Below are positions 38,134 through 45,672 of a stretch of 64,000 bases of DNA, one piece after another. The position numbers and the translations under genes were made by a program. Positions within the stretch are counted from its first letter, which is position 1. Each line of letters begins with the position of its first letter. The notes beneath the pieces were generated by a model. The model did not search any database, had not been told where the DNA came from, and saw only the letters and a program-made list of their open reading frames with translations. This DNA is from RPQJ01 sp963754535 (GTDB lineage: Bacteria > Pseudomonadota > Gammaproteobacteria > Steroidobacterales > Steroidobacteraceae): positions 1 to 64,000 of the forward strand of contig CAVWGG010000024.1 in the NCBI GenBank assembly GCA_963754535.1. Direction: 5' to 3'.

Positions 38134-38209
38134 GGCGTTCGTTCCGGGTCTTCTCCGCGCGAGCGGAAAGGCAGACACGCTCGCGCGGAGAAGACCCGGA
38201 ACGAACGCC
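38134..38209. repeat. Perfect 32-bp inverted repeat with 12-base loop
   Basis: The arms 38134-38165 and 38178-38209 are exact reverse complements over 32 bases (GGCGTTCGTTCC...CGCGAGCG and its complement), separated by GAAAGGCAGACA. It lies between two convergent genes that already have terminators. No T run follows. It could be a mobile palindromic unit, a recombination or DNA-structure site, or a very strong bidirectional hairpin. Confidence 0.9.
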
Positions 38210-38290
38210 TGATCGACCGCGCCTGTGCGAATTCTCGTCAAAGCCCGAGAATTCCTACGGCGCATGCAACGTCGACCGAACCACTGACAC

Positions 38291-38322
38291 AAAAAAAGAG
38301 GTGGACCCGTGGGCCCACCTCT
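38291..38322 (-). terminator. Rho-independent terminator of decaheme gene copy 3
   Basis: On the minus strand AGAGGTGG-GCCCACGGGT-CCACCTCT is followed by TTTTTT. A second hairpin (GAGGTGGGCC-GGGT-GGCCCACCTC, 38347-38370) lies between it and the stop codon. Confidence 0.88.
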
Positions 38323-38380
38323 CAGTGTCATCTAACCAGGCGGATGGAGGTGGGCCGGGTGGCCCACCTCGTCTCCGGGG

Positions 38381-40891
38381 TTACTTGAAGTACGTCATGA
38401 TCCTGTCGATCATCTTGTAGACGTACGTGTTGGCGGTGTCGTTCTCGACGTTGTACCCGCCCATGCTCACGTGCGAGTTGAACGAGGCCAGCTTGGCTTC
38501 GTCGTCCTCGTTGATCAGCACGGCCTTGTGGCAACCACCGCAGGCCCGCGATGCAGGACCCGTGACCAGTGCCGGGACGGCGCCGATGTTGCGCGGACCG
38601 GCGGTCGGGGCGCCCGTCGCCAGGTCGACCCAGCCCTTCGTCAGCGTGTAGGCCTTGGACTCAAGGCCCGGCAGCGACTTGGTGTTGTCAGCCGGGTTGT
38701 AGGTCACCGGCACGGTGCTGCTGGACGTCACGTGGCACGCTTCGCAGTTCTTGATCGTGAAGTTCGGGAAGCCGTGCTCGATGTGCAGCGCGTACCGCTT
38801 CGCGAACACCTTGTCCGTGAAGTCGATGCTGCCCAGGTCGAAGGCCTGGAACTTGTGGATCGCGTGGGCGTACGAGTCGATGCCGCGCGACTGCAGCTCG
38901 AGATGCGAGCCACCCGACGTCGTGACATGGCACGTCCTGCACAGCGTCACGTTGCCGCCGTAGCCGGCCGAGTGGAACGTCGTGCCGAGCGCGTCGTGGC
39001 AGGCGTTGCACTTCGCAGCGCTGACGACCGCGTTCTTGCCCTGGAAGTAGTCCGCGACCACAGCCTTGCCGACCAGGTCAAACGTCTTGGACGGGGCATT
39101 CAGCGCCACGTCGTCGCCGTTCGCATTCTCGAGCGACGGAATCACGAAGATCTCGGCCTTCTTCACTTTGCCGGCCGTAATCAGGTTCGGGATGGTGTCG
39201 AGACCCGTGTTGACGGGCTGCACGTACTGCGTGAGGTCCATCTGCACGTGCCAGGCGCCGGCCGTGCTGTCTGCCTGCACGGCGAACAGCCGGTTGGCGT
39301 TGGCAGCGGAGACCGGGTTGCCGTCGATCGTGATTTCGTAGCGGCAGGTGGTGCCGCCGCAGTCCTTCGCGCCGTTGTCACGGGTGTGCGAACTGACGAG
39401 CATGTTCTTGGCGTCATAGCCGTAGAACGAGAGCGTCAGTGTCGGGACGATGGCGGTGTTGCCCGCGCTGAACTTGACGTCCATCACGTTGCCGGTCAGC
39501 GTCACGGAGTCGATCGAGACCTGGTTGGCCGCGATGTCGGCGTACCGCTGCTTCGACGCGTCGTAGATCTTGGCGTCGTAGCCCGTGTGGTAAGCCGTGA
39601 ACTGGCTGCCCACGCCGCCGGACTTGTGACAGTCGCTGCAGGTCAGGCTCATGTCGTGGAATGCGGCAACGTTGGCCGCTGTCCAGAGTTCCTTCATCGC
39701 CGGTGCGCGCTTCGGCTGGGCATACTTCTCGCCTTCCCAGGCGGTCACGCCATCAACCGGATGGCAGCTCTTGCAGGTCGCGGCCACGAACTTCGAGTCC
39801 GCCGTGATGAGGTCGATCTTCGCCTGGCTCTTGTGGCAGGTGAAGCAGTTCGCCATCGACTGCGGATACGCAAATTCCATCGCGTGGGACTGGTGAGTGT
39901 CCTGCATCACGCTGGCTTTGTAGGCGTACTTGGTCTTGATGGCGTCAGGCAGGGCTGCAGTGCCATTGGCCGCCCAGGCGGCTGGATCGTCGACCATCCA
40001 CTGCCAGTCCTGATGACTGCCAGTGCGATCGTCGTAGTGGCACTCTTTGCACGCTGCAAAGTCGGGCAGGCCCGCGACCGCTGCCGCGCGATAGCCATGC
40101 TTGAGGTATGGCGCGCCATGGCACTGTTCGCAGCCTGCGACGTCCGCGGTCGAAACGTACTTGGTGGCGGAAGCCGGGGCAGCCGTACCGCCGGCGAGAC
40201 CTGCGTCGGCTACGTCAGCGTAAAGCGTAAAGCCTTCGACATCCAACGGCGCTTCGGCAATGTAGCCGTAAGCCTGGTAGCCCGGCTCCAGCAGCGGGTC
40301 GAAAGCCTGCGCCGTTGCCGACGCCGTGTAGAGACCGCCACCCAGGCTCGTAATTGTGCCGAGGCTGATGGTCTTGGCGGCCGTGAATTCATCCGCCGCG
40401 CCCGCGTAGTAACCCTGGACGACGAAACGCTTCTGGTCGAGCGTGCCGAGGCCGGTATCGACGAAGGGCTCGAAGCCGGTGCCGTTCGCATTCTGCTTTT
40501 GAACGTTGAAGTTCAGGGTGACGTCGAACTTGCCAGCTGTCGCGCTCGGTACAGTCGCCAGCGAGGTCAACGCAATCTTGTATTTGCTCTTCGTCTTGGC
40601 GTCCAGGTAGTCGCGATAGACGCTCTGGTGATCCACGCCCGCATCACTGTGGCAGGTGAGGCAGCTCTCGGGCTTGGCCGAGGCGATTGGATCGAGGCCC
40701 GGGCCCGTGGGTCCGCTCGGCCCGGTCGGGCCAGTCGCGCCGGGCGTTCCGGGCGTTCCCGAAGGACCGGAGGGGCCGGCTGCCCCGTCCTTGCCATCAT
40801 CACCCGAACAACCGGCCAGGCCGATGCCGAGCGACAACAGCGCGATCAGCGGCACGAATCCACGTGCGCCTCGAAGCTTCGCAAGTCTCAT
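38381..40891 (-). CDS. OmcA/MtrC-like decaheme c-type cytochrome, outer-membrane lipoprotein (copy 3)
   Basis: 836 residues, start MRLAKLRGAR, lipobox LAGC with Cys28. It is followed by a collagen-like tract of about a dozen Gly-X-Y triplets (residues 33-65). Ten CxxCH sites occur: CLTCH (77-81), CEQCH, CKECH, CFTCH, CKSCH, CSDCH, CNACH, CRTCH, CEACH, CGGCH. The first heme comes right after the Gly-X-Y tract, about 170 residues before the second. That differs from MtrC, where a beta domain precedes all hemes. It is a single-gene unit with its own leader and terminator, and a paralogue of copy 4. Confidence 0.92.
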   Translation of the reverse strand: MRLAKLRGARGFVPLIALLSLGIGLAGCSGDDGKDGAAGPSGPSGTPGTPGATGPTGPSGPTGPGLDPIASAKPESCLTCHSDAGVDHQSVYRDYLDAKTKSKYKIALTSLATVPSATAGKFDVTLNFNVQKQNANGTGFEPFVDTGLGTLDQKRFVVQGYYAGAADEFTAAKTISLGTITSLGGGLYTASATAQAFDPLLEPGYQAYGYIAEAPLDVEGFTLYADVADAGLAGGTAAPASATKYVSTADVAGCEQCHGAPYLKHGYRAAAVAGLPDFAACKECHYDDRTGSHQDWQWMVDDPAAWAANGTAALPDAIKTKYAYKASVMQDTHQSHAMEFAYPQSMANCFTCHKSQAKIDLITADSKFVAATCKSCHPVDGVTAWEGEKYAQPKRAPAMKELWTAANVAAFHDMSLTCSDCHKSGGVGSQFTAYHTGYDAKIYDASKQRYADIAANQVSIDSVTLTGNVMDVKFSAGNTAIVPTLTLSFYGYDAKNMLVSSHTRDNGAKDCGGTTCRYEITIDGNPVSAANANRLFAVQADSTAGAWHVQMDLTQYVQPVNTGLDTIPNLITAGKVKKAEIFVIPSLENANGDDVALNAPSKTFDLVGKAVVADYFQGKNAVVSAAKCNACHDALGTTFHSAGYGGNVTLCRTCHVTTSGGSHLELQSRGIDSYAHAIHKFQAFDLGSIDFTDKVFAKRYALHIEHGFPNFTIKNCEACHVTSSSTVPVTYNPADNTKSLPGLESKAYTLTKGWVDLATGAPTAGPRNIGAVPALVTGPASRACGGCHKAVLINEDDEAKLASFNSHVSMGGYNVENDTANTYVYKMIDRIMTYFK

Positions 40892-40929
40892 TTTCGACTC
40901 CCTAACCCGACTTCCGTCGAGATCAAAAT

Positions 40930-41011
40930 CTGGGGTTTCGTCCCAGTACTAGAATTCCAAGGCGCTGATGGTAGGACTCATGTTGCAGTGCAATCAGTTC
41001 GGATTACCGAA
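40930..41011 (-). promoter_or_regulatory. Structured leader element, copy A
   Basis: Three small hairpins precede decaheme copy 3 on the minus strand: TTCGG-TAAT-CCGAA (40998-41011), TTGC-ACT-GCAA (40983-40993) and CTGGG-ACGAAAC-CCCAG (40930-40946). All three recur in the same order and spacing before copy 4, with changes mainly in loops. It may be an RNA regulatory element or a promoter with operators. Confidence 0.55.
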
Positions 41012-41307
41012 GTTCTGCTGCGAGTTAGGGAACTTTTTGCGTGCGCGGCGGACGTTCCGCGTGGAGGTGATTCTCGTTCGCAATTGCACGGACGGCGTTC
41101 AGTGCCCGCACTGCATCGCCATCGTGGGCAATGCGTAAACGCATCGTCCAAGTGCGGATGCCAACCGTGCCGTTCTATTGATCTGCGCTTAGCGCTTCGC
41201 CTGGTGACCCCGAGCCGGCCTCACCTCGCTCGTCGCACGTTGCACGGTGAGATTTCTGACAAGGTCGCCCTTTCGACCGGCCTGAACGGCGTCACGCCCC
41301 CCATAAG

Positions 41308-41345
41308 AAAATCCCTGCTCCGCCATTCGGCAAAGCAGGGATTTT
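41308..41345 (-). terminator. Rho-independent terminator of decaheme gene copy 4
   Basis: A stem AAAATCCCTGCT / AGCAGGGATTTT encloses GCCGAATGG-type loop bases. The 3' arm ends in TTTT. A second hairpin (GGTGGGC-TTTCGG-GCCCACC, 41367-41390) lies nearer the stop codon, like the one after copy 3. Confidence 0.8.
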
Positions 41346-41419
41346 GAGTGGAGCTTCAAGGCGCGCGAGGTGGGCCCGAAAGCCCACCCCGCTTGCCTGA
41401 AGGTCAGTCGAGCATCAGC

Positions 41420-43894
41420 TCACTTCGTATCGATGATGGTCTGGCGACCATTCTCGAAGGTCTGCGGCGTCCAGCCATTCTGGTACGCATGACCCCTGGC
41501 GTCGGTCGTGTTGTGGCAACTCGTGCACGAGGCTGCCGATGCACCCTGCAGCGTATCGTCGAGCTGGTTCTTCCACACCGCGCCCGTACCCGTGCCCGAG
41601 TCGATCTTGCCGGCGTCGATCGTGGTCGCCACGGCCTTCGCCTGATCCGGGATCGTGTCGAACCCTGGGACTGTGGACGTGGTGTATGGAACATGGCACG
41701 CCTGGCAGTCATTCAACGCACGCGGATAGGTCGGCTTGTACAGGTTGTGCGGCTGGCACGACTGACTGACCGCAGGATCCGCACCGAACACGAGGTAGCC
41801 CGTCATCGGCGCAGGCGCCGCTGCGTCGGACGAGCTGCGGCACGTCGGCGTGCCGGTCGGCCAGTTCGGGAGGGTGCTGTCCTCTGCCGTCCAGGCATAG
41901 ATGCCACGCGTCCGGTAGATCACGATCGGGGCCAGGCCTTCGCCAGCCGAGTGGATGGCGTGCAGCATGGTCTTGAACTCGTACGTCTGGCCCACCTTGC
42001 CGTCATAGCCTTCGGCCGCAGTGACGCCCATCAGGGTGCGGTTGTTCTGGTCCGAAGAAGCCGAGTTGTGGCAGATGATGCACATCGTCACGTTGTCAAC
42101 GCGGGTGTTGCCGTGCTGATAGAGCGAGCCGACGTGGCAACCAAGGCACTCCTTGGTGTCTGCGATCGCGCGACGCGGAGTCGTCGACTTCGCACCCGTG
42201 CCCACGACGAACTCGTAGGTCGGGGTCGGGACGCGGACGAACATCAAGGGCTCCGCCCAGTGCTCAGTGGTCATGCCTGCCGGGACCGGCAGCTGCGGCT
42301 TGCCCTGCAGGGCCACGATGCCCCGCGTGCCATCAGTCATGTTGTCGCGATCGATGATGGTCGTCGCAACGTTGGCAACGCAGGTCGTGTTGGTCGTGCT
42401 GAGGTTTACGGATGCCGCCTGACCCGGCGCGTTCGCCTGGCCGAGCACATAGTCATCGCCCTGCGCGTAGCTGCGCAGCATGCTCAATGTGCCCTCGCCC
42501 GCGGTATTCGGCCCGAACGGGAAGAACACCGGCGCGGTCGCAGTCGCCGTGGTGTTGCACGGGTTGATCGGCGTGCCCTTCGGGAACTCGGCCGTCCAGG
42601 AGATCTCCAGCTTGCCGGTCGTCTTGTTGTCGACGACCTTGGTGATCGCCCAGTTGAACTTCGCACCTTCCGTGACGGAGAGGTCCGCACCGTCGTAGAT
42701 GATGCCGACGCGCTCGGTCTCGAGACCGTTGTGGAAGTCCGTGACCTTGGTCATGGTCGCCGCGACGCCGCCTGTCTTGTGGCAATCCTCGCAGGCCGTC
42801 GTCGCGTCCATGGAGGAGTGGAAGGTCGCTCCGGAGGCTGCGAACAGCTCGTCCCAGCTTTCCATCGTCCCGTGGCAGCTCAAGCAACCCGGACCCGTGA
42901 CCGGCATCGCATTGACCTTCGCCAATGCACCACTGCTCGACGTGTGGCACACGCTGCAGTTGGTCATGTAGGTCGGGTACGAGACGGCGTAGTTCCAAGT
43001 GCGGCTGCCGTCGGTCAGCTTCAGGTCGTACGAGCCGGCCGGCATCAGCTCCGAGTTATGGATGCCGTGGCCAATGTCGATGAGACGCGGATAGACCGTG
43101 TTCGTCGCGTCATGGCACACGGTGCAATTCTTGCCGTCTGTCGGCGTGTTGTAATGGAAGCCATTACCGTTGTCGCCGTGGCAACCGGTGCATCCGGCTG
43201 TGCTGACCAGGCTCTGGTCGGGCGAACCGCCGAACTCGCCCATCACGATGGCGCGTATCCGCGGAACCACTCCCGTGGCCGTCTCTGGCCGGAACAGGTA
43301 TCGCGACGGGACTGCGCCGAGGGCCGCGAATCCTCCATCAACAGTAATCTTGTAGTTGCCGCCCGTACCGCCAGAGACATAGGCTGGCGTTTGGACGTCG
43401 GACGGAACGCTCGTCTCGATCAAACCCAATTGATTACGAAGGGTACCGTTGAACTGGTAGGCCGTACTCATCCCCAGCAGACCCGGGGTCGTAGAAACTG
43501 GAGTAACCAGGCCCGTGAAATTCACGCCGTCAACCTTGACGTTGAACGTCACGACCAAGTCCGTCGGGTCCGTCGTGTCTTGCGCGAAGACGACATTGCT
43601 GACGGCGACCTGCGGGGCCAGGACATGCGATTCCTTGACGCCATAAGCCGCGCCATCGGAATGGCAGACGCCGCAGGATTCCCGCGGTTCGATCTTGGCA
43701 CTGGCGCCCGGAGCACCCGTGGCGCCGGCGGGACCGGTCGGACCGACTGGTCCAGTTGCGCCCGTGCCACCAGATGGGCCCGCTGCCCCGTCTTTGCCAT
43801 CGTCACCGGAACAGCCGGCGATGCCGGTGCCCAACGCCAATAGCGCGATGAGCGGCACGAATCCACGTGCACCTCGAAGCTTCGCAAGTCTCAT
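41420..43894 (-). CDS. OmcA/MtrC-like decaheme c-type cytochrome, outer-membrane lipoprotein (copy 4)
   Basis: 824 residues. The first 40 residues are almost identical to copy 3 (MRLAKLRGARGFVPLIALL...), lipobox IAGC with Cys28. They are followed by a collagen-like tract (residues 33-64, GPVGPTGPAGATGAPG). The heme sites are CGVCH (74-78), CTGCH, CTVCH, CSVCH, CLSCH, CEDCH, CLGCH, CIICH, CQACH and CTSCH. Beyond the N-terminus the two copies have diverged strongly, so this is an old duplication or one with a homogenised 5' end. The start at 43894 is preferred over a frame-extending ATG at 43927. Confidence 0.92.
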   Translation of the reverse strand: MRLAKLRGARGFVPLIALLALGTGIAGCSGDDGKDGAAGPSGGTGATGPVGPTGPAGATGAPGASAKIEPRESCGVCHSDGAAYGVKESHVLAPQVAVSNVVFAQDTTDPTDLVVTFNVKVDGVNFTGLVTPVSTTPGLLGMSTAYQFNGTLRNQLGLIETSVPSDVQTPAYVSGGTGGNYKITVDGGFAALGAVPSRYLFRPETATGVVPRIRAIVMGEFGGSPDQSLVSTAGCTGCHGDNGNGFHYNTPTDGKNCTVCHDATNTVYPRLIDIGHGIHNSELMPAGSYDLKLTDGSRTWNYAVSYPTYMTNCSVCHTSSSGALAKVNAMPVTGPGCLSCHGTMESWDELFAASGATFHSSMDATTACEDCHKTGGVAATMTKVTDFHNGLETERVGIIYDGADLSVTEGAKFNWAITKVVDNKTTGKLEISWTAEFPKGTPINPCNTTATATAPVFFPFGPNTAGEGTLSMLRSYAQGDDYVLGQANAPGQAASVNLSTTNTTCVANVATTIIDRDNMTDGTRGIVALQGKPQLPVPAGMTTEHWAEPLMFVRVPTPTYEFVVGTGAKSTTPRRAIADTKECLGCHVGSLYQHGNTRVDNVTMCIICHNSASSDQNNRTLMGVTAAEGYDGKVGQTYEFKTMLHAIHSAGEGLAPIVIYRTRGIYAWTAEDSTLPNWPTGTPTCRSSSDAAAPAPMTGYLVFGADPAVSQSCQPHNLYKPTYPRALNDCQACHVPYTTSTVPGFDTIPDQAKAVATTIDAGKIDSGTGTGAVWKNQLDDTLQGASAASCTSCHNTTDARGHAYQNGWTPQTFENGRQTIIDTK

Positions 43895-44299
43895 GATTGA
43901 CTCCCTGACTCGACTTCCGCCGAGCACAAAATCTGGGCGTTTCGTCCCAGTACTAGAATTTCACGGCGTTCATGGTAGGACTCAGGTTGCGATGCAATCA
44001 GTTCGGATTACCGAAGTTTCGCTGCGAGTTAGGGAACTTTTTTCATCCGCGGCAGCCGGGCCATGCGCAGGTGATTCTCTTTCGCAATTGCAGCGGAGAC
44101 AGTCAGCACCCGCGCTGACTCACCATCGTGGGCAATACGTAAACGCACCGTCTTAATGCGGATGCACAACCGTGCCGTTCTATTCGCCCATGCCTGGCGA
44201 TTCGACGGACGCCGCCGAGCCGGCCGCGCCTGACTCGCCGCCCGTTGCATGGCAAGATTGCGCCCCTTGGCCACGCCGGCCGGTGCAGGAACACGGGGC
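43895..44299. other. Leader and spacer upstream of decaheme copy 4
   Basis: 405 bases without a confident gene. 43895-44210 is the second copy of the leader found before copy 3. It must also contain the promoter of the divergent NTF2-like gene at 44300. Confidence 0.7.
43933..44015 (-). promoter_or_regulatory. Structured leader element, copy B
   Basis: Same three hairpins as copy A: TTCGG-TAAT-CCGAA (44002-44015), TTGC-ATC-GCAA (43987-43997), CTGGG-ACGAAACG-CCCAG (43933-43950). The last lies about 40 bases before the start codon. Stems are kept while loops vary, which favours a structural role. Confidence 0.55.
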
Positions 44300-44659
44300 A
44301 TGCCCAGCAAAGATTGGTGGAGTTCGCTGTTTGCCACGATCGATGGCAAGCGCTCGCAGGAATTTGCCCAGTACCTGACGCCGAACGGTGAATTCCGCTT
44401 CGGCAGCCAGCCTTCCGTGCATGGCCAGGCGGATGTCGCGGCCTACGTCGATGCGTTTTTCGCGATGATCGGCGGCAGCCGGCACGAGCTGCTGCAAACC
44501 TGGGAGGGCAGCGGCACGACCGTGTGCGAAGGACTGGTGCACTACACGCGACTCGACGGCTCGAAGGTCACGATCCCGTTCGTCAACGTGTTCTACCTGC
44601 AGGGCGACAAGGTTGCCCGCTATCTCATCTATATCGACAACGGGCCGCTCTTTGCCTAG
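44300..44659 (+). CDS. NTF2/SnoaL-like domain protein
   Basis: A 119-residue cytoplasmic protein with the cone-fold pattern of the NTF2/SnoaL superfamily: DWWSSLFATIDGKRSQEFAQYLTPNGEFRFG at the N-terminus (quoted in part), then HYTRLDGSKVTIPFVNVFYLQGDKVARYLIYIDNGPLF-type strands. Members include isomerases and small-molecule binders; no catalytic residue assignment is possible here. It is convergent with hypE, overlapping its end by 4 bases. Confidence 0.75.
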   Translation: MPSKDWWSSLFATIDGKRSQEFAQYLTPNGEFRFGSQPSVHGQADVAAYVDAFFAMIGGSRHELLQTWEGSGTTVCEGLVHYTRLDGSKVTIPFVNVFYLQGDKVARYLIYIDNGPLFA

Positions 44660-45672
44660 CAGATGCGCGGCAGCGGGTCGTCCTCGAGTTCCTCGATCAC
44701 GCGTTCGCCGCCGAGCGGCGTGCGCAGTATCAGACGCTGCGGCTGCTCCTGGATGCGGCCGATGATGGCGGCATCACGGCCGGACGGCAGTGCCCGCACG
44801 GCCGCAAGCGCCGCTACGGCCTCGTCGGCGGCAACGACGGCGACGACACGTCCCTCGCAGGCCAGGAAATACGGGTCGTAGCCCAGCATTTCGCAGACCG
44901 AGCGCACCGCATCGCGCACCGGCACCTGTGTTTCGTCCAGATACACGCCGAGCCCCGCCGCGTGCACGATCTCGTGCATCACGGTGGCGATCCCGCCGCG
45001 CGTCGGGTCGCGCATGAAGCGCAGGCCCTTGCAGCGTGCGAGTTCGAGCGTAATGGGCAGCACGCTGGCCGCGTCCGACTGCAGGTCGCCACGCAGGCCG
45101 AACTGCTCGCGGGCCAGCATGACCGCGATGCCGTGATCGCCGACCGGGCCGCTCACGATGATCGCGTCGCCCGCGCGGATCTCGCGCATGCCGAGCCGCA
45201 GGTTCGGGTTGCGCACACCGATACCGCTGGTATTGAGGTAGATGCCGCCGCCTTCGCCGCGGCGGACGACCTTGGTGTCGCCAGCCGCCACCACGACGCC
45301 GATCTCCTGCGCCGCCTGCGCGATCCCCGCGACGACGCGCTCGAGCACGGCGAACTCGAGGCCTTCCTCGAGCAGCACGCCGAGGCTCAGGTACTTCGGC
45401 ACCGCGCCGGCGACAGCCAGGTCGTTCGTCGTGCCGTGCACGGCGAGCGAGCCGATGTTACCGCCCGGAAATTCGATCGGTTGGACGGTGAAGCTGTCGG
45501 TCGTGAACGCCAGTTCGCCATCCGCCGAGTTCCAGGGCAACACGGCCGCGTCGGATTCCGTGTCGAGTAACGGATTGGCGAGGTGGCGCGCAAAGATCTC
45601 GTGGATCAGCTCGCGCATGTAGCGGCCGCCATTGCCATGCGCCAGGGAAACGTGTGTGTCCTGCATCGTCAT
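44656..45672 (-). CDS. hypE: Carbamoyl dehydratase HypE
   Basis: Makes the thiocyanate on its C-terminal cysteine that becomes the CN ligands of [NiFe]-hydrogenase. The 338-residue product starts with the AIR-synthase-like HGNGGRYM segment and ends PLPRIC, the diagnostic cyanation tail with terminal Cys. Last gene of the hyp operon; overlaps the HemN-like gene by 4 bases. Confidence 0.97.
   Translation of the reverse strand: MTMQDTHVSLAHGNGGRYMRELIHEIFARHLANPLLDTESDAAVLPWNSADGELAFTTDSFTVQPIEFPGGNIGSLAVHGTTNDLAVAGAVPKYLSLGVLLEEGLEFAVLERVVAGIAQAAQEIGVVVAAGDTKVVRRGEGGGIYLNTSGIGVRNPNLRLGMREIRAGDAIIVSGPVGDHGIAVMLAREQFGLRGDLQSDAASVLPITLELARCKGLRFMRDPTRGGIATVMHEIVHAAGLGVYLDETQVPVRDAVRSVCEMLGYDPYFLACEGRVVAVVAADEAVAALAAVRALPSGRDAAIIGRIQEQPQRLILRTPLGGERVIEELEDDPLPRIC

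Larger units (their letters stand above)
37966..38380. other. Intergenic region between convergent lipoprotein and decaheme genes
   Basis: 415 bases with no gene. It holds a short hairpin (GATGGCCGGA-ACT-TCCGGCCATC-like, 37979-38000), a rho-independent terminator, a very long perfect inverted repeat (38134-38209), and two hairpins serving the minus-strand gene. These are listed separately. Confidence 0.7.
40892..41419. other. Leader and spacer upstream of decaheme copy 3
   Basis: 528 bases without a confident gene. 40892-41220 is a diverged duplicate of 43895-44210. 41308-41390 holds terminator-like hairpins of the upstream copy 4. A 39-codon open frame (41025-41144, minus) is conserved without gaps in the other copy but is not convincingly protein-coding. 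Confidence 0.7.

Noticed and set aside
43933..44150. Cyclic-di-GMP (GEMM) riboswitch upstream of decaheme genes
   Set aside because: The GGGACGAAAC loop recalls one GEMM segment, but the remaining conserved parts and the overall fold are missing.
29404..44300. Transposons or insertion sequences driving the decaheme duplication
   Set aside because: No transposase, terminal inverted repeats or target-site duplications were found around the cytochrome genes. The long palindrome at 38134 has no associated open frame.
44656..45672. hypE as selenophosphate synthase or thiamine-phosphate kinase
   Set aside because: The fold is shared, but the C-terminal PRIC tail and the hyp operon context decide for HypE.
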